64,000 bases of DNA from Macrobrachium rosenbergii (GCF_040412425.1 NC_089767.1:2001969-2065968), one strand, 5' to 3'. Counted from the stretch's first letter, positions 10,468 to 21,540 are shown. Notes: a model not told the origin generated them from the letters alone. Program-made: numbers and translations.

Positions 10468-11583
10468 TATTATGATTAGCAAGAAATTCCTTTAACCATT
10501 ACCTCCCTCCATTGTTGTTGTTGTGTTTCATTTACTGCCCAGCCGGCCGATCAGTAGACCATCTGTCTATCGACTTAAAACAAGAGGTTTAAAAGATTAA
10601 AGGCCTCCCATTTTTGATAAAGATCTTTCCTTCGAGGCAAAAGTAATCTGGCAGGCGTTTCTCCTGCAGGCAAAACCTCCCCTGCGGGCATGAGGTACAG
10701 TGAATCAAAGCATCTGTGTTGGGCGCACCCCTGCCAGGAGGGGGATAAGGCAAAAGCCCAGAACCATCTTTACACACACGCGGGCTGGAAGATATGGAGT
10801 GAACTTGTGAAGACGTCCTCAACACCTGGCCCCATCGATGCCCTTGCATCCTAACCACGTGGCCCTTCCCAAAGTATACTTCTCCTCGTGCCCTTCAACC
10901 CATTCCTCGAGCCCTACGCCATTGCTTGGAGTTTGAGAGTCCCCATCGCCTTGCCCCTTTACGGAAGCCGTTGCATCTCACCCGTGGAAAAACTCGTCCT
11001 CGGAAATGTAGAGTCATCCCGGACCGCCTTCTACCACGCCCTCGGAAAATCTGCTAAGGTAAAGTGCCCTGGAAGAGCCCCCATTTCAGTCACGCTTTTG
11101 TCTCGTAATATTTTCTTAAAGAGAAAGCCAGAAATCTCCCTTGTCTAATGTCCGTGCACCTCTTGCATCGGCAGTATTAATTCTTTATTACTCCTTTGGC
11201 ACCCTCAGTGCAGCTTCGAATTCATTATTCTTTTGTCTATTTTCATTACTGGCGTATAATGTGCATATCTCTCATTTCAGAGGATGCTATTTCGTGACTT
11301 CTCCGGACTGTATTTCGGAATTCCCCAGTTTCATTCAACCTACTGAGTTCCTCTTTCCCGTACTAATGTCATTTATGTAAATACACTACTTTAAATGTGC
11401 CCACGTGTTTTACGTAATATTTCCCTCAGTAACCAGAGCCCTATGCTCATATGAAATTCTCCTTTGTTTCCTTTTTTTACGTTTCCCGTACCCGAAGTCA
11501 GAATCACAAGGCTAAATTAACTTAAACTGTTGCTACCTGTCTCACAGAGCATATTTCAAACTAAAACCACGGAAAAACGTAAA
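10468..11583 (+). repeat. left long terminal repeat
   Basis: Starts TATTATGATTAGCAAG and ends AAAAACGTAAA. It matches 16828-17948 along its length, for example CCATTGTTGTTGTTGTG, AGCCGGCCGATC, CCATCTGTCTATCGACTTAA and TTTCACGTAATATTTTCTTAAAG-type blocks. Pairs of short gaps separate the copies. Spurious open frames of 79-89 codons occur in it. Confidence 0.85.
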
Positions 11584-11585
11584 AA

Positions 11586-11603
11586 TGGCGACCTGGCCAT
11601 AGA
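11586..11603 (+). other. putative tRNA primer-binding site
   Basis: TGGCGACCTGGCCATAGA starts two bases after the left LTR. A TGG start is expected because tRNAs end in CCA. The primer tRNA was not identified. Confidence 0.5.
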
Positions 11604-12382
11604 TCTCATTTTGCAGTTACGGATTTCCCTAGTGTTGCTTTGGTACATTTACCTTGCCCAGATCAGCTATTAGCAAGCTAAGCTGGGTACGAGACAATTA
11701 CAGACGCTGTATGTGTAAAACCAGCACACAGATCCGAAAATTCCACGTAAGTAATGTGTTAATCTTAGCAAAACCTTTTTACAATCGTGACTGTTCCTAG
11801 GAATTAGAAATAGGGACGCATGTAATCACTGAGAGAAAAGAACAGCCGTATTAGATTCGTTAATGCATGCCTCAGGATAGGTAGTTAGGAAATAACAGTG
11901 CTAACCATCCTTTGCTTCGAGGAATAGTGCGAAATTCCTCTGTGTTAAAATCCTTGCCATATCCTTGCTTCGAGGAATAGTGCGAAATAAATTCCTCTGT
12001 GATAAATTTTTACTTCGCATTTGAATTAGCGAACTGTTATTTGGCGAATAAAATCCCACGTGGGACACGGCCAGTCAGCTTGCATTGCTGACAATTCTCT
12101 CAGTGTAGTTAGAATTCGAGTTGCCAGGTGTTAGGAAGCGAAATTTAAACTCAAGCAAAGGAAAATTACTGAGCCGTTGGCCTGTTCATCCTCTTGTATA
12201 AATATCACGGGTTCATTCACCCAGAATCTAAAGTACCTCCGGTGTTGGCCAGACGACCTGCACCCCCCACCGCCCATTGCGTGGTAGCCAGCATTTTTTT
12301 TTTCCCATTCATTTCCCAGCATACATTTTTTCTTTGGGTTTCCGTTAGTAATTTCTAAGTCTAAAGGGGACGAATCGTAATT
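11604..12382 (+). other. LTR element 5' leader, no gene seen
   Basis: About 780 bp of interior sequence with no supported open frame. A block TTTGCTTCGAGGAATAGTGC (about 11911-11930) recurs as CTTGCTTCGAGGAATAGTGC (about 11962-11981), about 50 bases further on. Confidence 0.55.
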
Positions 12383-12825
12383 CAAGTCCTAAGTGACTCC
12401 TAAAATTCTACGTCATGCGTGACGAAATTCCTCAAATTCCACAAATTCCAAGTCTAAAGTGACTCCTAAAATTCTACGTCGTACGTGACGAAGAATTCCT
12501 CCAAATTCCACAAATTCAAGTCCTAAGTGACTCCTAAAATTCTTCGTCGCCGTGTGAGATTTCTCCAAATTCCAGTCATAGAGACTCCTAAAATTCTCAC
12601 GTCGCGTGGCAGAATTTCTCCAAATTCCAGTCCTCAGAACTCCTAAAATTCGTCGCCGCATTAGCGGAATTCCTCCAAACTCCAGTCCTCAGAACTCCTA
12701 AATTCGTCGCCGTGTGAGAATTTCTCAAATTCAGTCCTCAGAGACTCCTTACAAAAATTCTACGTCGCGCGTGGCGAGAATTTCTCATTCTCTGGGAACC
12801 CAAAATTAAGTCCTTTGAGACATTA
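12383..12825. repeat. degenerate 50-67-bp minisatellite inside the LTR element
   Basis: About seven tandem units of the form AAGTCCTAAGTGACTCCTAA, then AATTCTACGTCGCGCGTGAC, then GAAATTTCTCCAAATTCC. The first three units keep a 60-67-bp period with an ACAAATTC insert, while later units shrink to about 50-56 bp. No protein is predicted from it. Confidence 0.85.
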
Positions 12826-13200
12826 TATAGTGTAGTTCACACATCTAAGCCCATACGGGACTGATCATTCTGAATTCGTTAGAACAACTCGCCCAACTTC
12901 ACGCTACAGCCGGCCAAGTCAGCGTGACAAATCAACTCGTCTTCCGGAACACATATGAAAATTAGTTCGCCAAGAACAACCACGTCTTTCCAAGACATAT
13001 CAGAATTTTAACAAAGGTCTCCTCCAGACTTACTAATCACCTGTCGTATTCAGACAGATCCATTACGCCTGTAGTCTGAACAATTGATGTTCCAGATTCC
13101 TGCAATTGAGTCTTTTAGACATATCCTATACCCATTATTCCAAGATGGCTAATACCAGAGCCCAATAAAGCAGGGATTTCAAATTCTACATGTCCGCTGG
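12826..13200 (+). other. LTR element interior before gag
   Basis: No recognisable motif. Base composition becomes GC-rich just downstream. Confidence 0.4.
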
Positions 13201-13209
13201 GAAGGACAT

Positions 13210-14560
13210 GGGACTATCGAGGCCAGATCTGAAACATGGGTTCAAGAGCAGTGGAGCGATGCCAAGGCGGAGAAGAGCAAAGAGAGCGTGAAGAGAGGAG
13301 AGCGTGAAGAGGGGAGAGAGAGGCAGATCGCTCCAAAGAGCAGGAGAAGGATAAAGAACGTGCAGAGAGAGAGAGAGCAATTGCCCAGAACAACGAGAGA
13401 GAGAGACAAATCGCTCCAAGAGCAGGAGAAGGAAAAAGAGCGTGCAGAGAGAGAGGAACCAGAATTGCCCAAGAACAACGGGAGGATAAAGAACGTGCAG
13501 AGAGGAGAGGAGCATTAGGAGAGAGAGAAGCAGCCCATAATCCGATTGCTGGCGACAGCACGCCACCCCACCCTGCCGGCGGGGAATAGGTGCCTCAGCC
13601 GACTCACTTTCGTTCATGCAAAATGGGCTGATCCGAGCCTGAAGTATGGCTTGCTGAAGGGCCGGGCAGGTCCTGGAGTGCTTTCGATCTCTCCCAGCGG
13701 AGCCTCTCCCTTGTTCTCCACTAAATTCCTGGCGGAAAAGGCCCTGGTGCCCTACCACGCCCCTTCCGCAGCTTGATAAACTGGAAGCCGTCGCCAAGCG
13801 ATTCTGGCGTCTGAATTACCAATGGTGGAGAGACCGTTGGAAAACAGCCCAGAGAAGCAGGCCAGACTTGGTCCGATTGGGCTACATTGAGCGGCGTTGA
13901 CAAAATAGCGCCGATTCGAAGGAGCCACTAACCGCCGAGGTACTTCGGCCCGGTTTAAGTCGAGCATTTCCTGCGCTACGCCCTCCGCCCTCGCCACTCA
14001 TATGGTGGAAAAAGCCCCCTTACTCACCGAGTGCTTGCCGAATAACGAATATGTGGAAACTCACCACCCTCAAGAAGGATCCATGGTGAAGATAAATCCC
14101 GGCGTCCCTCCTCGGGTTCAAATTCCCACACAAAAATGGGAACTCGGGCAAGCCCTAACACCGTGTGCAAGCAGGGCATTCCTCCGAACAATGCGGAACA
14201 GAAACCGCTCCTCTCTCCCGGGCGCCGACAAATAACTTCGCCTGCCCTCCACAGGGCAGCGGGTTTGCCAGACCTTTTGCGGCGTGCAAGGTCTATGGCC
14301 ATTCTCGCATGGCGAAATACTTGCCAATAATAAATCAACTACTCCCACCGTCGCCTTGGCCGTCACAGATCCCCAGTCATTAGGCCCTCCCGCTGAAGGG
14401 CCTCGTATCACGTGGCCCCTCCACAGTAGCGAGCCAGCGCGCCCGAGTCACTGCTCGAGGACTCGGTGGCGCAAATCTCCCCTCATCGAGAAGGGACAGA
14501 GTTCCCTGCAGACTATCGATCAATAAGGCGAAAACTCGTCACGATCGAGGAATAAATCAG
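13210..14560 (+). pseudogene. gag-like region, frameshifted
   Basis: A GC-rich block that contrasts with its AT-rich surroundings. Its first part reads as a charged, probably coiled-coil segment rich in Arg, Glu and Lys (about 13260-13520, for example LQEQEKEKERAEREEPELPK). A second segment near 13770-13900 reads LEAVAKRFWRLNYQWWRDRW. Near 14270-14330 the peptide ACKVYGHSRMAK resembles a CCHC zinc knuckle with one cysteine lost to an indel. Reading frames change repeatedly. The gag assignment rests on position between PBS and protease and on the knuckle, not on recognised capsid homology. Confidence 0.55.
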
Positions 14561-15480
14561 TTCAAAATGATACTCCCACGGTCCAGGTGAAGTCTGGACC
14601 TCGCAATCCAAAATTTGCAATCTTGCAGTAGCAAGCCATCTCCCTGGAGGCTATGACGTCATCCTGGGACAGGACTTTCAGTCCCCACCGAGAATCACGA
14701 CAATCTAGGGGGTCCACATTCCCAGATCATTCGCGGGCATGGTAGTCCTCCGCTTCTCCTCAACCAAGACTGGCGCCCCCTGGGTACCAGGAGGACGTGC
14801 AGTCCCCCACCAGTGCCACACCTGAGTACAATGTACAGTGGCCCCGATCGATTCCGATCCCATTCCAGTGCCGGCCCTGCCTCAGTGCCAGTGCCAGGGC
14901 CCCGATCGAATCTCCCTTCAGGAGATGCCAAATTCCTGCGGTGCCACTTGCATGTGCGAGCAGGCCAGGCCGTCGATCTGACCGTGACCCAGAAACCTCT
15001 GATAGCGCCTGACTCTGCCCTAGTGCCCGGCGCCGGGCGCTACGCGATCTCCATTCGGGATCAACTCAGGACCCCCCCTCTCTTCCCCGGCCTGGCACCG
15101 CTACCAGCGTCGGTCGAGAAGCGGTTCCTCCCGACCACCGCGGAGCTCACCTGCAGGTGCGGCCTGCGCAACCGTGCCTGAGCTGGTCATCGTTACCTGC
15201 GAGCACGCTCGCCACCCGACCGCCTCCTCTGCCTCAGCCGTCGCCGGCCCATCAATTTACGAAGTCAGGATTCTACCATATCTCACTTGGCCGATGAACT
15301 ACAAGAGCCGCGGCGGCTCATGGCCATTTCCCTTACGGAACACTCGTCAGCTATGCGCATCAGCAGGCCAGGTGGTACTCCGTGCAGCCCTCGATCCCCT
15401 TGGGCCCTCCGGCTACGACCGGACGACTGTCCAGTAGAAGACTTCGGTAAATACCACGCGAGCGTGGGACATTCCGGGTA
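14561..15480 (+). pseudogene. aspartic-protease-like region and downstream frame, broken
   Basis: At about 14646-14690 the peptide GGYDVILGQDFQSPPR matches the late ILG(Q)DF motif of gypsy-type retropepsins. The catalytic DTG triplet was not found, and stops and frameshifts interrupt the frame. Downstream a 122-codon open frame (14813-15181) and an 87-codon one (15174-15437) overlap by a few bases but show no recognised RT, RNase H or integrase motif. Either the pol core was deleted or this class lacks it. Confidence 0.55.
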
Positions 15481-16820
15481 ATTTACAAAAGGCTCTAGAG
15501 CTCCCGTAGCACCTGTGCCGCCATTTCATTTTTCGAAGGTCTTGGCACCCCTAATCCAGAAGGGGACGTCAGACCCTCCTCTATCTTCCTCCGTTCCTCA
15601 GGAACTTCTATCTCTTATCACCTTCTATTAATCTTCCCTTAAATTATCACCACAAGAGGAAATTAAATACGGGATACCATTCCCCACACAATGTATAAAT
15701 CATTAAGGATAACAGAGTGAGAGGTGGGACGCCCTTGCGCCCATACCTTGGCACCGGGCGTGCGTGTTAGCCCCTCCTGAAGGAGTCGCGCCGGTGCACT
15801 TTCCTCGCCCTGGGACTGAAGTGATAGTCGGGCCGTAATTTATAGGCAAGGACGATAAATTCCCCGCTAACACAATAAAACCCTCACTCTTTTTCCTTAG
15901 CTCTTCTGCCAATATCATTTACTTTCTTTTAGTCATTTTAGTTATGCTTTACTTTAATGAATCGCGAGTCATAAACTCTTTGCCCTTGTGATTTAAATGC
16001 CCCTTTAGTAGCTCTGAGGCGTGTCCGCCTTTCATATACGGTCAAGTTTCATTAAATAACGTCTTGGTAATTTTCCTTTTGTTATTATTATCCTTTTTTC
16101 CCCTTCCATTCCTTCAAGATCGCTGTTTGTCCTGCCCCACATCTTTTGTCTGCTCGCCCGTCATAACATTGAGTTGGCGGTAGGCGCATAAAATTAAGCG
16201 TAGTTTAAGGTTAGCAATTAAAACCTACGCGAATACTCTACGCCGCTACGACTATCCAAATTCGATTATTAATGGAGTCATCCCTCCTTCGCGTTGAACG
16301 ATAAGCTGAGCCAAGTACGATTAAACAGATAAATTATCAATCAGATATGTATAGTCATTACAGTATCGTGTAAAAGGGATGTCATTTACAAAATAAACGC
16401 TGTTTTTTCATTTACAACCTCTTCAAGGCAGATTGTACCCTAACCGCATGCATTTTATCTAAATTAAGTAACCGTGTGTTTTAATTCTTGAACAATAATA
16501 TTTCTTTTCATTTGTTGTACAACCTCATATACGTGAGTCCTATAATCTTAATTAACTCCACAATTATTCGAGTCACTTTACTAAAGTTACAGTGGGTAAC
16601 CAAATCTAAAGTAATTATTCTTTGCAAGTGTTTAAATCACTTTTGCGTCCTGTTAACGAAAATTGTCCCAATGTGTTATTAAAAGTAATGTCTCCAGCTT
16701 CATAAAACCCTTAGGAGTAAAGTTCATTGCAAGGCAGAATGGCAAATGCGCGTAAAGCATTTGCCGCTCATTCTGAATATGATGTACACACCCGAAGGAG
16801 GTATGTACATCATCTTGTAT
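15481..16820 (+). other. LTR element 3' interior with two hairpins
   Basis: About 1.3 kb without a supported gene. Just before the right LTR two perfect stem-loops occur: GGCAAATGC/GCATTTGCC at about 16740-16766 and GATGTACA/TGTACATC at about 16780-16812. Confidence 0.6.
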
Positions 16821-16827
16821 GGGGAGG
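16821..16827 (+). other. polypurine tract
   Basis: GGGGAGG lies directly before the right LTR, where plus-strand synthesis is expected to be primed. Confidence 0.55.
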
Positions 16828-17948
16828 TATTATGATTAGCAAGTGCATGCAATTACCTCCCCACTCCATTGTTGTTGTTGTGTTGTTTCATTGCACCGCC
16901 AGCCGGCCGATCGATAGACCATCTGTCTATCGACTTAAAATAGGGTTTAAAAGATTAAAGCGCTCCCATTTTTGATAAGATCTTTCCTTCGAGGCAAAGT
17001 AATCTGGCTTGGGCGTTTTCTCCTACAGGCCAAAACCTCCCCCTAGGGCGGCAGGTGCAGTGAAGTCAAAGCATCTGTGTTGGGCGCACCCCTGCCCATA
17101 GGAGGATAAAGGCAAAAGCAGAACCGTCTTTACACCTGCAGCGGGCTGGAAGATATGGAGTGAACTTGTGAAGACGATCCCCAACACCTGGCCATCGATG
17201 CCCATGCATCTAACCAGTGGCCCTTCCCAAAGTATACTTCTCCTCGTGCCCGCTAGCCATGTCCTCGAGCCCACACGCCGTGGCCGGGTTTCGAGAGTCC
17301 CCTGTGCCCCTTTACGGAGCCCGTGCATCTCACCACGTGGAAGAAACTCGTCCTCGGAAATCGCAAGTCATCCACGGACCGCCTTCTACACGCCCTCGGA
17401 AAATCTGCTAAGGTAAAGTGCCCTGGAAGAGCCCCATTTCAGTCACGCTTTTTGTCTCGTAATATTTTCTTAAAGAAAGCCAGAAATCTCCGCTTGATAA
17501 TGTCGTGCACCTCTTGCATGGCCAGTATTAATTCTTTATTACTCCTTTGGCACCACTCCAGTGCAGCCTCGAATTCATTATTCTTTGTCTATTTTCATTA
17601 CTGGCGTATAATGTGCATATCTCTCATTTCAGAGGGATGCTATTTTCGTGGAAGCTTCTATAGGACTGTGGCTGATTTACAGTTTCATTCAACCTACTGA
17701 GTTCCTCTTTCATTACTAATGTCATTTATGTAAATACACTACTTTAAATGTGCCCACGTGTTTTACGTAATATTTCCCTCAGTAACCAGAGCCCTATGCT
17801 CATATGAAATTCTCCTTTGTTTTCCTTTTTTTTTTTTTACGTTTTCCCGTACCCACGAAGTCAGAATCACAAGGCTAAATTAACTTAAACTGTTGCTACC
17901 TGTTACTGCAAAATCATATTTCAAACTAAAACCACGGAAAAACGTAAA
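16828..17948 (+). repeat. right long terminal repeat
   Basis: Direct repeat of 10468-11583. Differences include many single-base gaps, a longer T-run near 17828-17838 and a short rearrangement near 17640-17690. It ends AAAAACGTAAA, then TATAT. Confidence 0.85.
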
Positions 17949-18087
17949 TATATAAAATCTGTTTTACATTCCTCAGCATATTTGGATAAAATTCCCACTG
18001 AAAACATTGAAATGGAATGAAACTCGCCTTCCGTGCAGAACTTAAACCTTAAGTAGGTTAGCAGTTCAGCATTTTACGGCCACGCTA

Positions 18088-18090
18088 AAA

Positions 18091-18131
<41 letters not shown>
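18088..18131. repeat. (CT)n microsatellite
   Basis: About 20 CT units. Confidence 0.95.
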
Positions 18132-18133
<2 letters not shown>

Positions 18134-18589
18134 GTATACATGTATACAGATGCATTTTGAGTAAAAGTCACAATTTGGTATAAATGCATGCTTGAGGATA
18201 AACCATTAAGTTAACCTTACACAAGCTACTCGTGGTTTATTATAGCACACCGGAAAAGAATTCCTCTAATCCCAGCCATAATGAGTAAATAAAAAATTAG
18301 AAGGAAAAAGACTAGCGCGAAGATGAGAGAGCATTCCTTGCCGAATCGGACGTAAACAAAAACATTCGGACGGTGGAGAATACGGCTCAAAAACATGCTT
18401 CTGGCACACACACACACTCTTGGTAATTAATAGGTAATTCTGGTGTTTCGGACCCGAGCTTAAATAATACAGATTCTCGACGTGCTTCGGCCGAAGAGAG
18501 AACATTAAAACGCTCTGAAATATACAATATTGCAGCGCTGTTGCAAAATGCGCTGATGCGCTCATAAAACATTCCTGGCCTCGACTGCT
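18132..18589. other. gene-free DNA
   Basis: Overlapping minus-strand open frames of 63-99 codons have no recognisable domain and I do not support them as genes. Confidence 0.45.
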
Positions 18590-18991
18590 TTTTAGTTTTC
18601 TGTAAAAGAAAATTATTGTGCCGGCTTTGTCTGTCCGCCCACACTTTATTCTGTCCGCCCTCAGATCTTAAAAACTACTGAGGCTAGAGGGCTGCAAATT
18701 GGTATGTTTATCATCAACCCTCCAGTCACCAAACATACCAAACTGCAGCCCTCTAGCCTCAGTAGTTTTGATTTTATTTAAGGTTAAAGTTAGCCATAAT
18801 CGTGTGTCTGGCAACGATATAGGATAGGCCACCATCAGGCTGTGGTCAAATTTTCATGGGCCGCGGCTAATACAGCGTTATAACGAGACCACCGAAAGAT
18901 AAATCTATTTTCGATGGACTTGATTATACGCTGTGGCGGCTGTGCAGAAAACTCGATTGCGCCGAAGAAACTTCGGCGCATTTTGTACTTG
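18590..18991 (+). repeat. P repeat copy 2
   Basis: Starts TTTAGTTTTCTGTAAAAGAA and ends TTCGGCGCATTTTGTACTT. The long central hairpin is at about 18672-18770, CCACCGAAAG near 18888 and a perfect TGCGCCGAAG/CTTCGGCGCA stem at 18958-18981. Nearly full length. Confidence 0.9.
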
Positions 18992-19470
18992 TTTTCTCTT
19001 TCTCGCGTTTCTCTGTTTCTCTTCAGCTTTTTTGGCTGTTATGTGTATTTTATGTATTGCTCCTTATTGTATATTTAATTTCTGTTTATTTAGGTTGACT
19101 GTTGATTGGTAATAAGTAAAAATCTAGCGAAGACTGTACACAAACTTGTCCATTAGACAAAAAATTTCTTTACAGGTTCCATCGTTAGTATTAAATGTCC
19201 TCCCACCATTCCCCGCTCCCGACACGCCCACACCCACACTGCTCCCTTGAATCTAGGCTTTTGTTACAATAATTCAGTACAATCATTATCATTCTGCGAG
19301 ATTTTTAGAGTTCGCGTAGGCCATAAACACTCCATGGCGTCGTTTATGAAAAGCGGCTGCAATCTCGCTACTCTGGAGTTATTTATTGAATAGTTAAGCA
19401 ACGACATTCCAAAACGATTCGCATTTGTTTTCTTAAATGTTTTTCCGTTGAGTTTTAGTTTGATGACTTT
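18992..19470. other. gene-free DNA
   Basis: No repeat family or open frame is recognised. Confidence 0.5.
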
Positions 19471-19471
19471 T

Positions 19472-19477
<6 letters not shown>

Positions 19478-19524
<47 letters not shown>
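19478..19524. repeat. (TG)n microsatellite
   Basis: About 23 TG units. The MCVCVC peptide is spurious. Confidence 0.95.
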
Positions 19525-19528
<4 letters not shown>

Positions 19529-19663
19529 TTTTTGTTTGTTTTGTTTCGGCAGTCATTTACAGGACGAGGTTGCTAGAGCCACTTCTTGCTCCACGTTGCT
19601 TAATACCCTCAAGTATAACGAACGAGATATGGCCGTCGGTAGTAAATGTGCTTTTAGGTGTGC

Positions 19664-19666
<3 letters not shown>

Positions 19667-19746
<80 letters not shown>
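19667..19746. repeat. (TA)n microsatellite
   Basis: About 39 TA units with TACATATACATG decay at the end. Confidence 0.95.
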
Positions 19747-19752
<6 letters not shown>

Positions 19753-20125
19753 CATGTATGTATATATGCATATATAAGGTATGAACTAGTAAATAAAGTA
19801 TTTGTTCATACATATAAATGCGTGCACATATGCGTTTGTATAGCACGTATGTGGTGTACATACATATTCGCAGATATCTTTCTAAGTGTCATCACTTGAA
19901 GTTGCCCAAAGAATTTCGCTTTTGTTTTTTCAATTCCTTCCCATCTTAGATATAAATATTTTTCGAGTTAACCATTTCTTATATTTTATGTTTTTTCATA
20001 TTTTACTGCCATCTTAAAGTTCTTTGCACTGTCAACTATAACCTCATAAATATCCTTAGAATGACGTTTGAATTATGCTGGAAATCACTCTTCCTTTCTT
20101 CGTCGCAATGTTTTATTTTATAAGT

Positions 20126-20140
20126 TTTCATATATTTACT
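20126..20140. repeat. D1 target-site duplication, left
   Basis: TTTCATATATTTACT, matched by TTTCATATATCTACT at 20455-20469 with one mismatch. Confidence 0.75.
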
Positions 20141-20454
20141 CTCCGTAGGGCGGTAGTGCCGTCAGTGCACCTCACGTGGAGTACGGTAGGCATTACTTAA
20201 GGGTCTTTGCAGTGTCCTCTCGGCTCCTAGCTGCAACCTCTTTCGTTCCTTTTACTGTACCTCCGTTCATATTCTCTTTCTTCCATGTGACTTTCTACCT
20301 TCTCTAACAATTGTTTCAGAGTGCAACTGCTTTGAGGTTTTCCTTTTGTCACACCTTTCAAACCCTTCTTACTGTCTATTTCCCTTTGCGCTGAATGACC
20401 TCATAGGTCCCAGCTCTTGGCCTTTAGCCTAAGTTTTGTATTCCATTCCATTCC
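20141..20454 (+). mobile_element. D1 repeat with visible target duplication and ATTCC tail
   Basis: Starts CTCCGTAGGGCGGTAGTGCC and ends CCTAAGTTTTGTATTCCATT followed by CCATTCC. A 15-bp near-perfect flanking duplication and a short ATTCC tail show retroposon-like insertion in this orientation and fix the element ends. Confidence 0.9.
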
Positions 20455-20469
20455 TTTCATATATCTACT
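20455..20469. repeat. D1 target-site duplication, right
   Basis: TTTCATATATCTACT directly after the ATTCC tail. Confidence 0.75.
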
Positions 20470-21010
20470 GTCATGTTATCATTGTTCCTTGCTGCTTAAC
20501 CTCATGAATATCCACAGAATGACGTTTGAATTCTGGGGAAATCACTCTTCCTTCCCTCGTCGCGACGTTAAGGCCGAAACACACCGAGTAATTGGAAGCC
20601 AAAAACGTTCGGACGAAATCTGAAAATCGGTCGCCGCGAACGATTCCACCCAGTCGCCTCAAATCCCGGATGTTTTGGAAGAGGCCCTCCCATTGGCTGC
20701 CGCGGGTGGCCTCCAGCCTATCAAAAGCTTCTTCGACGGTTGAATTTTGAATCTCGACAATCCGAGTGAGCGAGGGACCCTCTGTGAGAGAGCGAAGCGA
20801 GCCTTTTTCGCCTCTCGCAGAAATTGGTTCATTTGAAGCACTGGCGGAGAGGCACAACTACTAAATTAAATTCGATTCGTGGCCAAAGTGGAGGAGGCAG
20901 CCCCAAGTGGCGATGATGACGGTGGGAAGTCGGGTTACCGCGTTGCGTGTCCCGTAGAAGGAAGAAAAGTGGTTGTGGGGGGAAGATGCAGATTTGTATG
21001 GGGTGGTTGG
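20470..21010. other. GC-richer DNA, no gene established
   Basis: A 128-codon minus-strand open frame lies here (20857-20471) with no recognised domain. CCATTGGCTGCCGCGGGTGG near 20687-20706 contains an ATTGG (inverted CCAAT) motif in a CpG-containing context. The 20505-20572 segment is a diverged duplicate of about 20045-20110 (AATGACGTTTGAATT then GGAAATCACTCTTCCTT). This could be a promoter-proximal region or another old repeat. Confidence 0.35.
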
Positions 21011-21139
21011 ATCTCTCTCTCTCTCTCTCTCTCTGAATCAGTCAGTTAGTTATATTGTTTTAATGTTTCTAATAGTCACGGATCAGTTACAGAAAAAATC
21101 ACACATACATACACATAGGTGTGTGTGTGTATATATACA

Positions 21140-21155
21140 GTATATATATATATAG

Positions 21156-21231
<76 letters not shown>

Positions 21232-21245
21232 TGTATATATATATA
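21140..21245. repeat. (TA)n microsatellite with palindromic edges
   Basis: The run is bordered by ATATACAGTATATATATA on the left and TATATATACTGTATATATAT on the right, so the whole array can fold into one long cruciform. Confidence 0.9.
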
Positions 21246-21360
21246 GAAATAATGAACACAATCACTCGTGGAACAGAAATAAATTTCTGGCTCACATCAG
21301 GATCGAACCCGGGTTTTTCAACTGAAAGACGAGACCGCTGCCAACCAAGCCACACAAGTC
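21246..21360 (-). mobile_element. tRNA-derived SINE, AAATTTATTTCTG body type
   Basis: On the minus strand TGGCTTGGTTGG (A box, 21352-21341) and GGGTTCGATCC (B box, 21310-21300) are spaced like a tRNA. The body AGCCAGAAATTTATTTCTGT and a (TA)n tail follow. The copy at 42.31-42.43 kb has the same architecture and an AAATTTATTTCTGTG core. Confidence 0.75.
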
Positions 21361-21399
21361 ATAAAAGAGGTTGGAACCTGAGTACCACTGTACCTAAGG

Positions 21400-21540
21400 C
21401 ATTACCTTGGCAGGCTAACTGCTTGCATACCAGCGTGTTTTCCCCAACTTCTCGACTCAGCAGTGACCCAATTGAATGAAATGCTGTCAGCTGAAAGACC
21501 TGGGTTCGAGCCTGATATGAGTCAAAAATTGATATATGTG
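21400..21540 (+). mobile_element. tRNA-like SINE head
   Basis: Plus-strand B box GGGTTCGAGCC (21503-21513) with TGACCCAATTGAA (about 21464) as a possible A box. Immediately upstream is the oppositely oriented SINE at 21246-21360. The 3' end is not resolved. Confidence 0.4.

Larger units (their letters stand above)
10468..17948 (+). mobile_element. LTR retrotransposon, gag/protease-only derivative
   Basis: Two direct repeats of about 1.1 kb (10468-11583 and 16828-17948) enclose a 5.2-kb interior. A TGG-starting primer-binding-like site lies 2 bases inside the left repeat and a GGGGAGG polypurine tract abuts the right one. The interior holds a 50-67-bp minisatellite, a GC-rich gag-like and protease-like region (about 13.2-15.5 kb) and about 1.3 kb of non-coding 3' sequence. 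I found no reverse transcriptase, RNase H or integrase motif, so the copy is internally deleted or is a non-autonomous type. The two LTRs differ largely by one-base insertions and deletions. It looks gypsy-like from the protease motif only. Confidence 0.8.

Noticed and set aside
13186..13797. 203-codon minus-strand ORF rich in Leu and Ser
   Set aside because: It is antisense to the Arg/Glu-rich gag-like segment of the LTR element and appears to be its shadow.
10468..17948. Simple segmental duplication in place of an LTR element
   Set aside because: PBS-like and polypurine sites at the inner repeat borders and matching TATAT flanks fit LTR insertion better, though the flanks are low complexity.
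20471..20857. 128-codon minus-strand ORF and possible promoter region
   Set aside because: No recognised domain. The inverted CCAAT motif and CpGs are weak evidence and part of the region is a diverged duplicate.
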